Source: Actinomycetota bacterium (GTDB lineage Bacteria; Actinomycetota; Acidimicrobiia; Acidimicrobiales; Ilumatobacteraceae). From it: 64,000 nt of DNA. The notes under the pieces were generated by a model. It did not search any database and was not told the DNA's origin. It was given only the letters and a program-made list of their open reading frames with translations. The stretch spans positions 1 to 64,000 of the forward strand of contig CAUJET010000029.1 in NCBI GenBank assembly GCA_963169665.1. Reading direction: 5' to 3'. A program made the translations under genes and the position numbers. Below are positions 43,413-51,131 of the stretch, in pieces (position 1 is the stretch's first letter; every line of letters begins with the position of its first letter).

Positions 43413-43598
43413 TCAGGCCGTGGGCGAGCAGATGCCGTGGAAGCCGGACGGAGCCCGCTGCGGGAGCTCGGCCGCGGCGATCGGGCCGGCGCCGAAGTCG
43501 CTGGCGTCGACGGCGATCAGGTCGCTGCCGTCCCGTGTCGCGTCGTCGACGACCGACAGCACGTACTCTCCGCACAGGGATGCCTCGTGGCAGTCGCC
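43413..43598 (-). pseudogene. Carotenoid-cleavage oxygenase C-terminal remnant
   Basis: The 391 bp between the SDR gene and the next plus-strand gene hold no intact gene. Its minus strand encodes about 60 codons ending in TGA (43413-43415) that match the C-terminus of carotenoid/lignostilbene oxygenases: GEYVLSVVDDATRDGSDLIA, VDASDFGAGPIAAAELPQR, then PSGFHGICSP with the last iron-ligand His. No start codon or upstream part exists; a stop lies only some 12 codons before. It is a truncated relic, cut off where the plus-strand gene at 43646 begins. The rest of the gap (43255-43412) presumably holds the SDR promoter. Confidence 0.7.
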
Positions 43599-43645
43599 GG
43601 CCCTGCTGATGGGCGCGGGCGTCTCCCGTCACTAGCGTCGGCAGG

Positions 43646-44680
43646 GTGACCGATCAGCAGCACCGCACCGCGCTCGTGTACACCGAGGCCGAACTCCTGG
43701 CAGACCACGAGTACGAACGCCCCCACGTCGTTGCCGGTCGCCGGATGCACGGCGGGTTCCTCGCCGACGGCACGTACCAGCCGCCGCGGGCACTCGTGCG
43801 CGAGCCGGCGCTCGACGCGTGGGCCGAGGCCCTCGAGTCACGGGGCGGCGCGCTGCTCGATGCGCACGCATCGTTGCTCGGCGGCGTTCGCCTCCCGAAC
43901 GTCGAGCAGGGCCGGGTGTTGCTGCGCCACGGGCTCGGCGAGACGTTCTGGAACAGCCTCACGATCACCGGCAAGATCGAGGCGAAGGGGCGGCTCCTCG
44001 CGGAGATGACGTTCCCCGATCTGCAGCCGCACATCGTCGAGGACATCTCGCAGATGGCGATCGGCCACCTCGGCACGGGCCTGCTGTACGCCCACGGGAT
44101 CGACGAGGGCGGCCTGCCTGCCGAGGGCATCGGAGGCCACGACGTGATGTGGTTCGTGGCCCGCGATCTGGCCTTCGGCGAGGGCACCTACCCGGATGTC
44201 GAGCCGCCCGAGAGCATCGCCCGACCCGAGGCGGGCACCAGGTTCATCCCCGAGGTCGAGCCGATCGTGGAAGGGCTGCTGTCGTTGCTCGCCAACCTGC
44301 TGATCATCGAGTTCCGCGCCGAGCTCGGCTTTGCCGAGGCGCAGCAGCTGTTGCGCACCCCCGACCTGTTCGCCGACCGGCGCAGCGACGCCGAGGAGGC
44401 GGCCGAGATCATCGGCCGGATCCGGGCCGACGAGGAGATCCATGTTCGTTCGCTACGCATCTACCTCGGCGAGCTGGCGCACGTCCGGTTCCGCACGGTC
44501 GACGGCGGGTCGATGCCGGGCGCCGAGGTGATCGGCAGGTTCTGGGACGGGCTCGTCCACTGGGCGACCGTCGAGCAGCCGCGTCTCGCCGCAGCGCAGC
44601 AGCGTCAGCTGATCGAGGCACGCATCGCCCGCCACCCCGATGCGGCGGCGGTGCTGGCCGCGTTCGACGCCGCGGCATAG
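43646..44680 (+). CDS. Predicted helical, possibly metal-binding protein of unknown function
   Basis: 344 residues from GTG. It is soluble and mostly helical. Two helix pairs are suggestive of a ferritin-like diiron bundle: ANLLIIEFRAELGFAEAQQL and IGRIRADEEIHVRSLRIYLG (ExxH), with an earlier QMAIGHLGTGLLYAHGIDEG. The N-terminal 130 residues contain RRMHGGFLADGTYQPPRA. I cannot assign a family. It lies next to the carotenoid-oxygenase remnant and before an acyl-CoA dehydrogenase on the same strand, with 81 bases between. Confidence 0.65.
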   Translation: MTDQQHRTALVYTEAELLADHEYERPHVVAGRRMHGGFLADGTYQPPRALVREPALDAWAEALESRGGALLDAHASLLGGVRLPNVEQGRVLLRHGLGETFWNSLTITGKIEAKGRLLAEMTFPDLQPHIVEDISQMAIGHLGTGLLYAHGIDEGGLPAEGIGGHDVMWFVARDLAFGEGTYPDVEPPESIARPEAGTRFIPEVEPIVEGLLSLLANLLIIEFRAELGFAEAQQLLRTPDLFADRRSDAEEAAEIIGRIRADEEIHVRSLRIYLGELAHVRFRTVDGGSMPGAEVIGRFWDGLVHWATVEQPRLAAAQQRQLIEARIARHPDAAAVLAAFDAAA

Positions 44681-44761
44681 CCGGGCCCGGCGACCGACGT
44701 CGCTGCCACGCCGGCAGGGCCGGGGTTGGATGCCACGTCCACCGATCGCGAGACTGCAGGT

Positions 44762-45976
44762 ATGACCGACACCACCACCAGCACGGACGCCGATCTCGCC
44801 CGCGTGGAGGCAGCGCTCGACGAGCTGTTGCGCACGCACGATCCGAAGTCGATGGACAACATCGCCTTCCGCGGCGCCCGCTACGACGCCGGCCTGGCGT
44901 GGGTGCACTTCCCGGTGGGCTGCGGTGGGCTCGGTGCGCGCCCCGAACTCAACCGGTTGGTGGAGGAGCGTGTCCGCAAGGCCGGCGCCGCGCCACAGGA
45001 TCCCGCGACGTTCTTCATCGCGCTCGCCGGTCCCACCATCGCGACGCACGGGTCGGACGAGGCCAAGCAGCGCTTCCTGCGACCGATGTTCACCGGCGAG
45101 GAGAAGTGGTGCCAGCTGTTCAGCGAGCCGGGCGCCGGCAGCGACTTCGCGGGCCTCGGCTCCCGTGCCGTGCGCGACGGCGAGGAATGGGTCGTCAACG
45201 GCCAGAAGGTGTGGAACACGCTGGCCCACCTCGGCGATTGGGGCATGTTGGTCGCGCGCACCGATCCCGATCAGCCCAAGCACAAGGGCATGACCTACTT
45301 CGCGCTCGACATGCGCGCACCCGGGGTCGAGGTGCGTCCGCTCCGCCAGATCACCGGTGAGGCGGAGTTCAACGAGGTCTACATGACCGACGCACGCGTC
45401 CCCGACGCCCACCGCATCGGTGACGTCGGCGAGGGATGGCGTGTGGCGCTGACGACGCTCATGAACGAGCGGTCCGCGATCGGCAGCGGCAGCGGCGGCG
45501 CTCGCCGCAAGGGTCCGATCGATGTCGCCCTGCAGATCTGGAAGGAGCTGCCGGAGGACGCCCGCACCGGCGCCAAGCGCGACGCGCTGATGAAGCTGTA
45601 CTGCTCGGCCGAGGCCCAGCGCCTCACCAACGCCCGCGCCGCCCAACGGGCCAAGGCGGGCAACCCCGGTCCCGAGATGTCGATCGCCAAGCTGGCGATG
45701 GCCGAGTTCAACAAGAAGGTCACCGAGTTCTCGATCGATCTGCTCGGCGCCGACGGCCTGGTGGGCTACGACTACACGTTCCGCCGTCCGGACAACCTCT
45801 CGGTCGACGGCATGGAAAACGGTATCCGCCACTCGTTCCTGCGTGCCCGGGCCAACTCGATCGAAGGTGGTACCAGCGAGATCATGCGCAACATCCTCGG
45901 CGAGCAGGTGCTCGGCCTGCCCGGCGAACCACGGGTCGACAAGGACCTGCCGTGGAGCAAGGTGCCTCGCAGCTGA
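44762..45976 (+). CDS. Acyl-CoA dehydrogenase
   Basis: 404 residues. Family motifs: WCQLFSEPGAGSDFAGLGSR, EWVVNGQKVWNTLAHLG, FNEVYMTDARVP, and IEGGTSEIMRNILGEQVLGL near the C-terminus. A Gly/Ser/Arg-rich loop (IGSGSGGARRKGP, about residues 235-250) replaces the usual region before helix G. It is a flavin enzyme feeding ETF. It is a distant paralogue of the one at 16750. A ten-base tandem repeat begins at its last codons. Confidence 0.87.
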   Translation: MTDTTTSTDADLARVEAALDELLRTHDPKSMDNIAFRGARYDAGLAWVHFPVGCGGLGARPELNRLVEERVRKAGAAPQDPATFFIALAGPTIATHGSDEAKQRFLRPMFTGEEKWCQLFSEPGAGSDFAGLGSRAVRDGEEWVVNGQKVWNTLAHLGDWGMLVARTDPDQPKHKGMTYFALDMRAPGVEVRPLRQITGEAEFNEVYMTDARVPDAHRIGDVGEGWRVALTTLMNERSAIGSGSGGARRKGPIDVALQIWKELPEDARTGAKRDALMKLYCSAEAQRLTNARAAQRAKAGNPGPEMSIAKLAMAEFNKKVTEFSIDLLGADGLVGYDYTFRRPDNLSVDGMENGIRHSFLRARANSIEGGTSEIMRNILGEQVLGLPGEPRVDKDLPWSKVPRS

Positions 45977-46020
45977 TCGCAGCTGATCGCAGCTGATCAC
46001 AGCTGATCACAGCTGATCGG
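45971..46020 (+). repeat. Five copies of a 10 bp tandem repeat spanning a stop codon
   Basis: AGCTGATCGC and variants occur at 45971, 45981, 45991, 46001 and 46011. Because the period is 10, TGA occurs in all three plus-strand reading frames within about 23 bases after the acyl-CoA dehydrogenase stop. Confidence 0.95.
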
Positions 46021-46037
46021 CGCGCCGTTCGGGCCGT

Positions 46038-46700
46038 TCAGCTGGCCGCGCGGCCGCCGTCGGTCGGGTCGTCGCGGACCACGCGCAACGCCTGGGTGCC
46101 ACCACCGGACGTCGGCGTGTCGGTCGCTCGTCGGCGTGGCGTCGGGTCGGTCAGCATCCAGACGAGCAGGACGCTGACGAGCTCGGGCAGATGCGTCGTC
46201 TCGTCGGTGAGCGGTACCGCGCCGCGCACCAGGTCGATCACGGCCGTGATGAGCAGCGCACCGGCCAGCACCGTCGCGACCGGCAAGACGGTGCGGGCGC
46301 GAGCCGGTCGGACGACCACCACGAGCAACGACACGCCGTAGGCGATGGAGAACGCGCCGAGGTGGCGGGCGTCGTGATTGTCGCTGTCGAACAGCGAGGG
46401 CACCGAGAGCACGATCACCTCGACGGCGACCACCACGAGCAAGGCGCGCACGATGCCCCAACGGCTCGCCCGATCGGCCATGGCCGTCAACTTCGACACC
46501 CGCCGTGACACGTCGGGCATCTCCGGAGCCGTCTGCACCGACAGCCGTCGACGGCTGCCGTCGATCGCCATGGCGAACGACCGACACGAGGCACAGCCCG
46601 CGAGATGTGCGTCGAGCAGCCGTTCGTCCACTCCGGGATCCTCGCCATCGGCCCGTGCCGAGATCGCCGTCTGCCACACGTCGCAGTCCATCGACCACAT
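46038..46700 (-). CDS. Zinc-finger anti-sigma factor, membrane protein
   Basis: 220 residues (ATG 46700; another ATG at 46691). The N-terminal anti-sigma zinc motif is visible as DAHLAGCASCRSFA (HxxxCxxC) with an earlier Cys in MDCDVW. Four hydrophobic helices follow (IVRALLVVVAVEVIVLSV; LGAFSIAYGVSLLVVVV; VLPVATVLAGALLITAVIDL; LPELVSVLLVWML). It is divergent from an ECF sigma gene 126 bases away, so it most likely binds and restrains that sigma factor until an envelope or metal signal arrives. Confidence 0.78.
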   Translation of the reverse strand: MWSMDCDVWQTAISARADGEDPGVDERLLDAHLAGCASCRSFAMAIDGSRRRLSVQTAPEMPDVSRRVSKLTAMADRASRWGIVRALLVVVAVEVIVLSVPSLFDSDNHDARHLGAFSIAYGVSLLVVVVRPARARTVLPVATVLAGALLITAVIDLVRGAVPLTDETTHLPELVSVLLVWMLTDPTPRRRATDTPTSGGGTQALRVVRDDPTDGGRAAS

Positions 46701-46752
46701 GGTCGCACATCCCCACCCGCGAGTTCCCGACACCGCGTCGTAGCAGCTCAGG

Positions 46753-46779
46753 GACGCCAGGACCTTCGTCACAAGTTCC
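46753..46779 (-). promoter_or_regulatory. Candidate ECF promoter for the anti-sigma gene
   Basis: On the minus strand GGAAC(TT) (46779-46775) is followed after 18 bases by CGTC (46756-46753), the classic -35/-10 pair of ECF sigma factors. Transcription would begin about 45 bases before the anti-sigma start. Autoregulation of sigma/anti-sigma pairs is common. Confidence 0.4.
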
Positions 46780-46825
46780 GCACGTATGTTGGCGATCCCG
46801 GTTCGGCTCTGCCAAGGTGGTCGTC

Positions 46826-47368
46826 GTGACGTGCCACGACGAGCTCCGCCCGCTGTTGGACGCTGCCCGTGAAGGCGACGACCATGCGGTGCGCGAGCTC
46901 GTCCGGCGCACCCAGCCGGCCCTCTGGCGGCTGTGCACGGCGCTCGGTTCGGCCGGCGAGGTCGACGATCTGGTGCAGGAGTCCTACCTGCGCGCGTTCC
47001 GGTCCCTGCCCTCCTACCGCGGCGATGCGCCGGTACAGGCGTGGTTCCTGTCGATCGCCCGTCACGTCTGCGCCGACCACGTCCGGCGGCGCACCAGGCA
47101 GCGTCGGTTGTTCGACCGCATCACCCAGTACCAGAGCACCGAACTCCGCGACGTGGCGGCCGCGCCGGTGCAGGGCGAGGCGCTCCACCAGTTCGTCGAC
47201 GGACTGACCGACGAGCGACGCGAGGCCTTCGTGCTCACCCAGGTGGTGGGCCTCTCGTACGAGGAGGCCGCCGAGGTCGTCGGCTGCCCGATCGGCACGA
47301 TCCGCTCGCGCGTCGCCCGCGCCCGCATCGATCTCCTCGACGCGCTTCGCGAGGCCGACGCAGTGTGA
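46826..47368 (+). CDS. ECF-type RNA polymerase sigma factor
   Basis: 180 residues from GTG 46826 (GTG 46817 is possible). Region 2: RTQPALWRLCTALGSAGEVD, DLVQESYLRAFRSLPSYRGD and FLSIARHVCADHVRRRTRQR. Region 4: LTDERREAFVLTQVVGLSYE, EAAEVVGCPIGTIRSRVARA. It directs RNA polymerase to stress promoters. The divergent zinc-finger protein is its presumed anti-sigma. The copper-handling genes start 216 bases downstream and are the first candidates for its regulon. Confidence 0.88.
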   Translation: MTCHDELRPLLDAAREGDDHAVRELVRRTQPALWRLCTALGSAGEVDDLVQESYLRAFRSLPSYRGDAPVQAWFLSIARHVCADHVRRRTRQRRLFDRITQYQSTELRDVAAAPVQGEALHQFVDGLTDERREAFVLTQVVGLSYEEAAEVVGCPIGTIRSRVARARIDLLDALREADAV

Positions 47369-47445
47369 TCCCGGCGGGTCGCTCGACGACGGAGGAGTCC
47401 CGCCGCCGTCGAGTACCGAGCAGAGCACCCGACGACGGCAGGACG

Positions 47446-47487
47446 AACCCGTCGGCCGCCGTCGCGAGGAGCGACGGCCGTCGGGTT
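47446..47487 (+). terminator. Long hairpin after the sigma factor gene
   Basis: The 5' arm AACCCGTCGGCCGCCGTCGC and the 3' arm GCGACGGCCGTCGGGTT pair over 16 bp with one mismatch and a three-base bulge, loop GAGGA. It lies 78 bases after the sigma stop and 97 before the cytochrome gene, so it could separate the two units. Confidence 0.55.
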
Positions 47488-47583
47488 GATCGGTCGCTGC
47501 GCGGTCCCGATTGGTTCCCGACGATGGCGCTCGGCGTCTGCGACGATGGGAACCACCCCGCGGTTCGGGGCGACCTCTCACCG

Positions 47584-48024
47584 ATGCACCAGCGCGCCAC
47601 CCCTCCCCCACACTCGCGGCGGCCCGCCGTCGCCGGCGTCGTCGCTGCGCTCATCCTCGGCCCGCTCACGTTCGCCGCGTGCGGTGGTGACGCCGCCTCC
47701 ACGACATCGACGCAGCCGCTGTCCGCCGCCGCCGAGCGCGGGCGACAGACATCCCTCGACTCCGGATGCGCCTCGTGCCACGGGCCGAGCTGGCAGGGCG
47801 GGGTCGCACCGGCCTGGGTGGGTCTCGCGGGATCGACCGTCACCCTGAGCGACGGGTCCACCGTCATCGCCGACGCCGACTATCTCGCCCGCTCGATCAC
47901 GGCCCCGGCCGACGAGAAGGTCCGCGGCTTCAGCGTCGCCATGCCACCCAATTCGCTCACGCCCGGCCAGGTCGCCGACGTGGTCGCCTTCATCCAAGCC
48001 CTCACCCCATCGGAGGACGCATGA
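47584..48024 (+). CDS. Lipoprotein c-type cytochrome
   Basis: 146 residues. Signal peptide ending in LTFAAC (lipobox). The single heme site is SGCASCHGPSW (CxxCH) followed by GVAPAWVGLAGSTVTLSDGS, with the axial Met most likely in SVAMPPNSLTPGQ. This is a small class I cytochrome resembling the mono-heme domains fused to oxidases. It carries electrons at the outer face of the membrane. It overlaps the first PCu(A)C gene by four bases (ATGA), which ties it to copper delivery. An ATG 20 codons upstream (47524) is less likely. Confidence 0.85.
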   Translation: MHQRATPPPHSRRPAVAGVVAALILGPLTFAACGGDAASTTSTQPLSAAAERGRQTSLDSGCASCHGPSWQGGVAPAWVGLAGSTVTLSDGSTVIADADYLARSITAPADEKVRGFSVAMPPNSLTPGQVADVVAFIQALTPSEDA

Positions 48025-48617
48025 ACACCCTGACCGACCAGCTCATCCGCACGACGCGCCCGGACAGGCCTCGGCGCCTCGTCGTCGGCGCCACGTGCGT
48101 CGCACTGCTGCTGGCGGCGGCCGGCTGCGGCTCCGACGGCTCCAGCGACGGCGATGCGGGCACCGACGTCGACGAGCTCACGATCGCCGACGCGCGGGCG
48201 CGCACCACACCCGCCCAGGCGACCACGGGTGTCGTCTACATCGACATCACCAGTCCGGTCGCCGACGCGCTGGTGTCGGCGACGGTCGAATCGACGATCG
48301 CCGGTGCGGTCGAACTGCACGAGACGATGAGCATGGACGGTGACGCCGGCGGCCACCAACACGGCGGCCAGAGCGACGACGAGAGCCATGACGAACCAGC
48401 GGTCACGATGGGCCCGGAGCAACCGATGACGATGGAGCCGGTCGACCAGATCGAACTGCCGGCCGACGAGACCGTCTCGCTCGAGCCCGGTGGACTCCAT
48501 GCGATGCTCATCGACCTCGCCGGACCGCTGACGGCCGGTCAGACCTTCACGATCACCCTCACCTTCGCCGAGGCCGGCGAGCGCGAGGTGACCGTCGAGG
48601 TGCGCGACGACGTCTGA
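48021..48617 (+). CDS. PCu(A)C copper chaperone with His-rich insert, lipoprotein
   Basis: 198 residues. Lipobox AAAGC near residue 36. The PCu(A)C fold is shown by TTGVVYIDITSPVADALVSA, VELHETMSM and the HxM ligand in PGGLHAMLIDL. Between these ligand regions is an unusual insert of about 30 residues rich in His and acidic residues (GGHQHGGQSDDESHDEPAV). It presumably loads copper into the CuA or CuB site of cytochrome c oxidase. It overlaps the cytochrome gene start-stop and is paralogous to the gene at 49849. Confidence 0.85.
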   Translation: MNTLTDQLIRTTRPDRPRRLVVGATCVALLLAAAGCGSDGSSDGDAGTDVDELTIADARARTTPAQATTGVVYIDITSPVADALVSATVESTIAGAVELHETMSMDGDAGGHQHGGQSDDESHDEPAVTMGPEQPMTMEPVDQIELPADETVSLEPGGLHAMLIDLAGPLTAGQTFTITLTFAEAGEREVTVEVRDDV

Positions 48618-48626
48618 GCGACGCGC

Positions 48627-49742
48627 TCAGGCCTCGTCCATGTCCGCAGTCGACGCGGCGACCGGGGCGCTCGGATACATGAGCCGGACGATGGACACCC
48701 CCGCCGCATAGACCGCGACGACGGACAGCACCCCTGCCCATGCGGTGAGCGAGCGGTCGAGCCAGAACGGCGCCGAGGTCGGCAGGATCGCGTGGTTCAA
48801 CACGTCGAGCCGCAACACCGTCCACACCACCAGCTGCACCGCGGCCACGAGGGTGAGCGACCGGACGGCGAACGCCGACCAGCGTGGCACCAGGGCTGCC
48901 CCGGCGACCACGAGCGCGGACAGCGGCAGCACCCAGTCGATGAACGGCGGACCGGTCTCGGTCGGCAGCGACCACGTCTGCCACAGCCCGACGGTGAGCG
49001 CGGCGGCAGCGGCGACGAGCACCACCATGACGGCCACGCGGACCCGACCTCCGCCGTACGCCGCGCCGAGCGCCCCGAGCACCGCGCCCAGGGCGCCGGC
49101 GATGATCCAGGGCACCCGTGACGGAGGTGCCATCCACACCGACACGACGGCGATGTCGACGGCAGCACCGTCGACCGTGATGGGGATGATCGAGTCGAGG
49201 ATCTGGTCGCCCGGGCCGAGGCCGGTGGGCGGCACCTCGAGCATCCAGTGGGTGCGGTGGTCGTGCCAGGCGTACCGTCCGTCGTCGGCCACCACGTCCC
49301 ACTCCGGTTCTGCAGCCGCGTCCGCCTCGGGCGGCACCTCGGACTGGGAGTACCGTGAGGTGTTCAGGAAGTGTGCCGGCGAGCGCACGTTCTCGCTCAC
49401 CGTGCCATCCGCCTCGAAGCGGAGGTACGGCTCGCCCTGGTAGCCCGGCACGGTCACCTCGTGGCCGCCGGCGTCGAGATCGATGAACGCGTCGCCGCCG
49501 ACGATCGACACCTCGAGTCCGTCCACCGCCGGCGTCACCGAGACGATCTCGCTGCGGTAGTCGGTGGGACGGGGCGGGTCGGCGTACGCGGGAACGGCAC
49601 CGAGCGCGAGCGTCGCTGCCGCCCACCCGACCGCCGTGCGGCGCACCCGACGACCTCGGATCGTCGGTGGCGAGGTCGGGACCTTGGTCCGCGTCCGACG
49701 GGACTTCGGTCGCGCCCCATCTCCGTCCGGACCCGTCACCAT
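48627..49742 (-). CDS. Membrane protein with exported N-terminal domain in copper cluster
   Basis: 371 residues. A basic leader and signal sequence (AVGWAAATLALGAVPAYADP) precede an external domain of about 170 residues with YLRFEADGTVSENVRSPAHF, then a His-containing DDGRYAWHDHRTHWM. Five membrane helices form the C-terminal half (WIIAGALGAVLGALGAAYGG onward). I do not recognise a named family. It sits between, and opposite to, the two PCu(A)C genes. It may be a copper-related or envelope sensor protein. The start is uncertain; ATG 49742 gives the best signal peptide. Confidence 0.65.
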   Translation of the reverse strand: MVTGPDGDGARPKSRRTRTKVPTSPPTIRGRRVRRTAVGWAAATLALGAVPAYADPPRPTDYRSEIVSVTPAVDGLEVSIVGGDAFIDLDAGGHEVTVPGYQGEPYLRFEADGTVSENVRSPAHFLNTSRYSQSEVPPEADAAAEPEWDVVADDGRYAWHDHRTHWMLEVPPTGLGPGDQILDSIIPITVDGAAVDIAVVSVWMAPPSRVPWIIAGALGAVLGALGAAYGGGRVRVAVMVVLVAAAAALTVGLWQTWSLPTETGPPFIDWVLPLSALVVAGAALVPRWSAFAVRSLTLVAAVQLVVWTVLRLDVLNHAILPTSAPFWLDRSLTAWAGVLSVVAVYAAGVSIVRLMYPSAPVAASTADMDEA

Positions 49743-49848
49743 CGACGTCGTATCGGACGTACGGTCGACGAGCAGCAGTCGGGAACCTTCTGGCCCCCGC
49801 TGGCGACCTGATGATCGGATACCCCCCACCGTTTCCAGGAGACTGCTC

Positions 49849-50433
49849 ATGAACCGCCGAACATTCCTCTCGCTCGCCGCCACCATCGGTGTCGGTGCCG
49901 GTCTGGTCCTCGCCTCGTGCGGCGACGACACCGACGAAGCCTCCGCCACCACGGCGGCAGCCTCGTCGGGCGATGCGATCACGATCGAGGGCGCCTGGGC
50001 TCGCACGAGCCCCATGATGGCCGACGCGGGCGCCGCGTACCTCACGATCACGAGCGCCGCCGACGACGCCCTGGTGAGCGCCTCGGTCGACCCGTCGATC
50101 GCAGGCAAGGTCGAACTGCACGAGACCAGGATGGTGGAGGGCGAGATGGACATGTCCGCCACCACGATGGCCGGCATGGAGTCGGAAACGACGGCCATGG
50201 GCGAGATGACCGAAGAGACCATGGCGCCGGCACCGGCGATGGAGATGGTGCCGGTCGACAAGATCGAGCTGCCGGCAGGCGAGGCCGTGGCGCTCGCCCC
50301 AGGTGGCCTGCACGTCATGCTCCTCGAGCTCCCGGCTCCGTTGGAGCTCGGCCAGACCTTCACGCTGTCGCTCACGTTCGAGCAGGCCGGTGCGGTCGAC
50401 GTCGAGGTGACGGTCCGCGACGACGCGCCGTGA
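49849..50433 (+). CDS. PCu(A)C copper chaperone with Met-rich insert, lipoprotein
   Basis: 194 residues; AGGAG lies 8 bases before the ATG. An RR-containing leader (MNRRTFLSLAATIGVGAG) suggests Tat export and ends in lipobox VLASC. The fold matches its paralogue: GAAYLTITSAADDALVSASV, VELHETRM and PGGLHVMLLEL (HxM). The insert between the ligand regions is Met-rich (MDMSATTMAGMESETTAMGE, then METM-like repeats), unlike the His-rich one of the paralogue. Thioether ligands favour Cu(I). It is probably cotranscribed with the TlpA gene. Confidence 0.85.
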   Translation: MNRRTFLSLAATIGVGAGLVLASCGDDTDEASATTAAASSGDAITIEGAWARTSPMMADAGAAYLTITSAADDALVSASVDPSIAGKVELHETRMVEGEMDMSATTMAGMESETTAMGEMTEETMAPAPAMEMVPVDKIELPAGEAVALAPGGLHVMLLELPAPLELGQTFTLSLTFEQAGAVDVEVTVRDDAP

Positions 50434-50473
50434 TGCGACGCGCCCTGTTCCGGGCGTTGCGGGCGGGCAGGAT

Positions 50474-50995
50474 GTGAGCGTGCGTCACCAGTCCCGCCAT
50501 CACTCGCCTCGCGGCCCCCGGCTCACGACCATCGGACTGGTCGCGTTCGGAGCCCTCGTCCTCGCCTCGTGCGGCGACGAGGGTTCCGCCGCGCTCACCC
50601 TCCCCGAGATCGAGCTGACCGATCTGCAGACGGGCGAGCTCGTCGACGCCGACGCCATCGATGGGCCGGCGATCGTCAATCTGTGGGCCACCTGGTGTGG
50701 CCCCTGCCGAACGGAGATGCCTGCGTTCCAGGAGGTGTCCACCGAGTTCGACGACGTCCGTTTCGTGGGTGTCAACCAGGGCGATGCAGGCGACGCTGCG
50801 GCCGAGTTCCTCGACGAGGTCGGCGTCACCTTCGACCAGTACCTCGACCCCAACGGCGAACTGACCAACGCACTGCGCGTGGCGGGGCTGCCGGCGACGT
50901 TCGTGATCGATGCCGACGGCGTCGTCGTGGAGGTGCACAACGGTGCGCTCGATCCCGACGGCATCCGTGCACTCGTGGCCGAACTCGACGCCTGA
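50474..50995 (+). CDS. TlpA/ResA-type thiol-disulfide oxidoreductase, lipoprotein
   Basis: 173 residues from GTG (GTG 50480 is possible). Lipobox VLASC precedes a thioredoxin fold with redox motif NLWATWCGPCRTEMPAF (WCGPC) and the cis-Pro loop VAGLPATFVIDADG. It reduces extracytoplasmic disulfides, a step needed for apo-cytochrome c heme attachment and for keeping the Cys pair of SCO/CuA reduced. Its place among copper chaperones fits the second role. Confidence 0.88.
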   Translation: MSVRHQSRHHSPRGPRLTTIGLVAFGALVLASCGDEGSAALTLPEIELTDLQTGELVDADAIDGPAIVNLWATWCGPCRTEMPAFQEVSTEFDDVRFVGVNQGDAGDAAAEFLDEVGVTFDQYLDPNGELTNALRVAGLPATFVIDADGVVVEVHNGALDPDGIRALVAELDA

Positions 50996-51014
50996 CCGAC
51001 CTGACCGACCTGAC
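50992..51014 (+). repeat. 9 bp tandem repeat spanning a stop codon
   Basis: CTGACCGAC at 50992-51000 and 51001-51009, then CTGAC. The TGA of the TlpA gene (50993-50995) is repeated in frame. Confidence 0.8.
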
Positions 51015-51063
51015 TGGACCCACCACCCGGCACGTCCGGGATGGCGACGCCGGGCCCATGATC

Positions 51064-51131
51064 GGCGGGGACGGTGATCAGGCGGGGACGGTGATCAGGC
51101 GAGGACGGTGATCAGGCGAGGACGGTGAGGA
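51064..51131. repeat. 17 bp tandem repeat spanning the stop of the cupredoxin-like gene
   Basis: Units GGCGGGGACGGTGATCA at 51064-51080 and 51081-51097, GGCGAGGACGGTGATCA at 51098-51114, and a partial fourth unit to 51131. The third unit contains the minus-strand stop TGA (51114-51112) and its last codons. Period 17 places TGA in all three frames downstream. Confidence 0.92.

Noticed and set aside
40978..43635. 885-codon plus-strand open frame opposite the PhyH, MFS and SDR genes
   Set aside because: The real genes are on the minus strand with complete family motifs; the plus frame is His/Asp/Arg-rich antisense sequence.
43284..43649. 121-codon plus-strand frame in the gap before the unassigned gene
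   Set aside because: It overlaps the carotenoid-oxygenase relic in antisense and has no ribosome site or recognisable motif.
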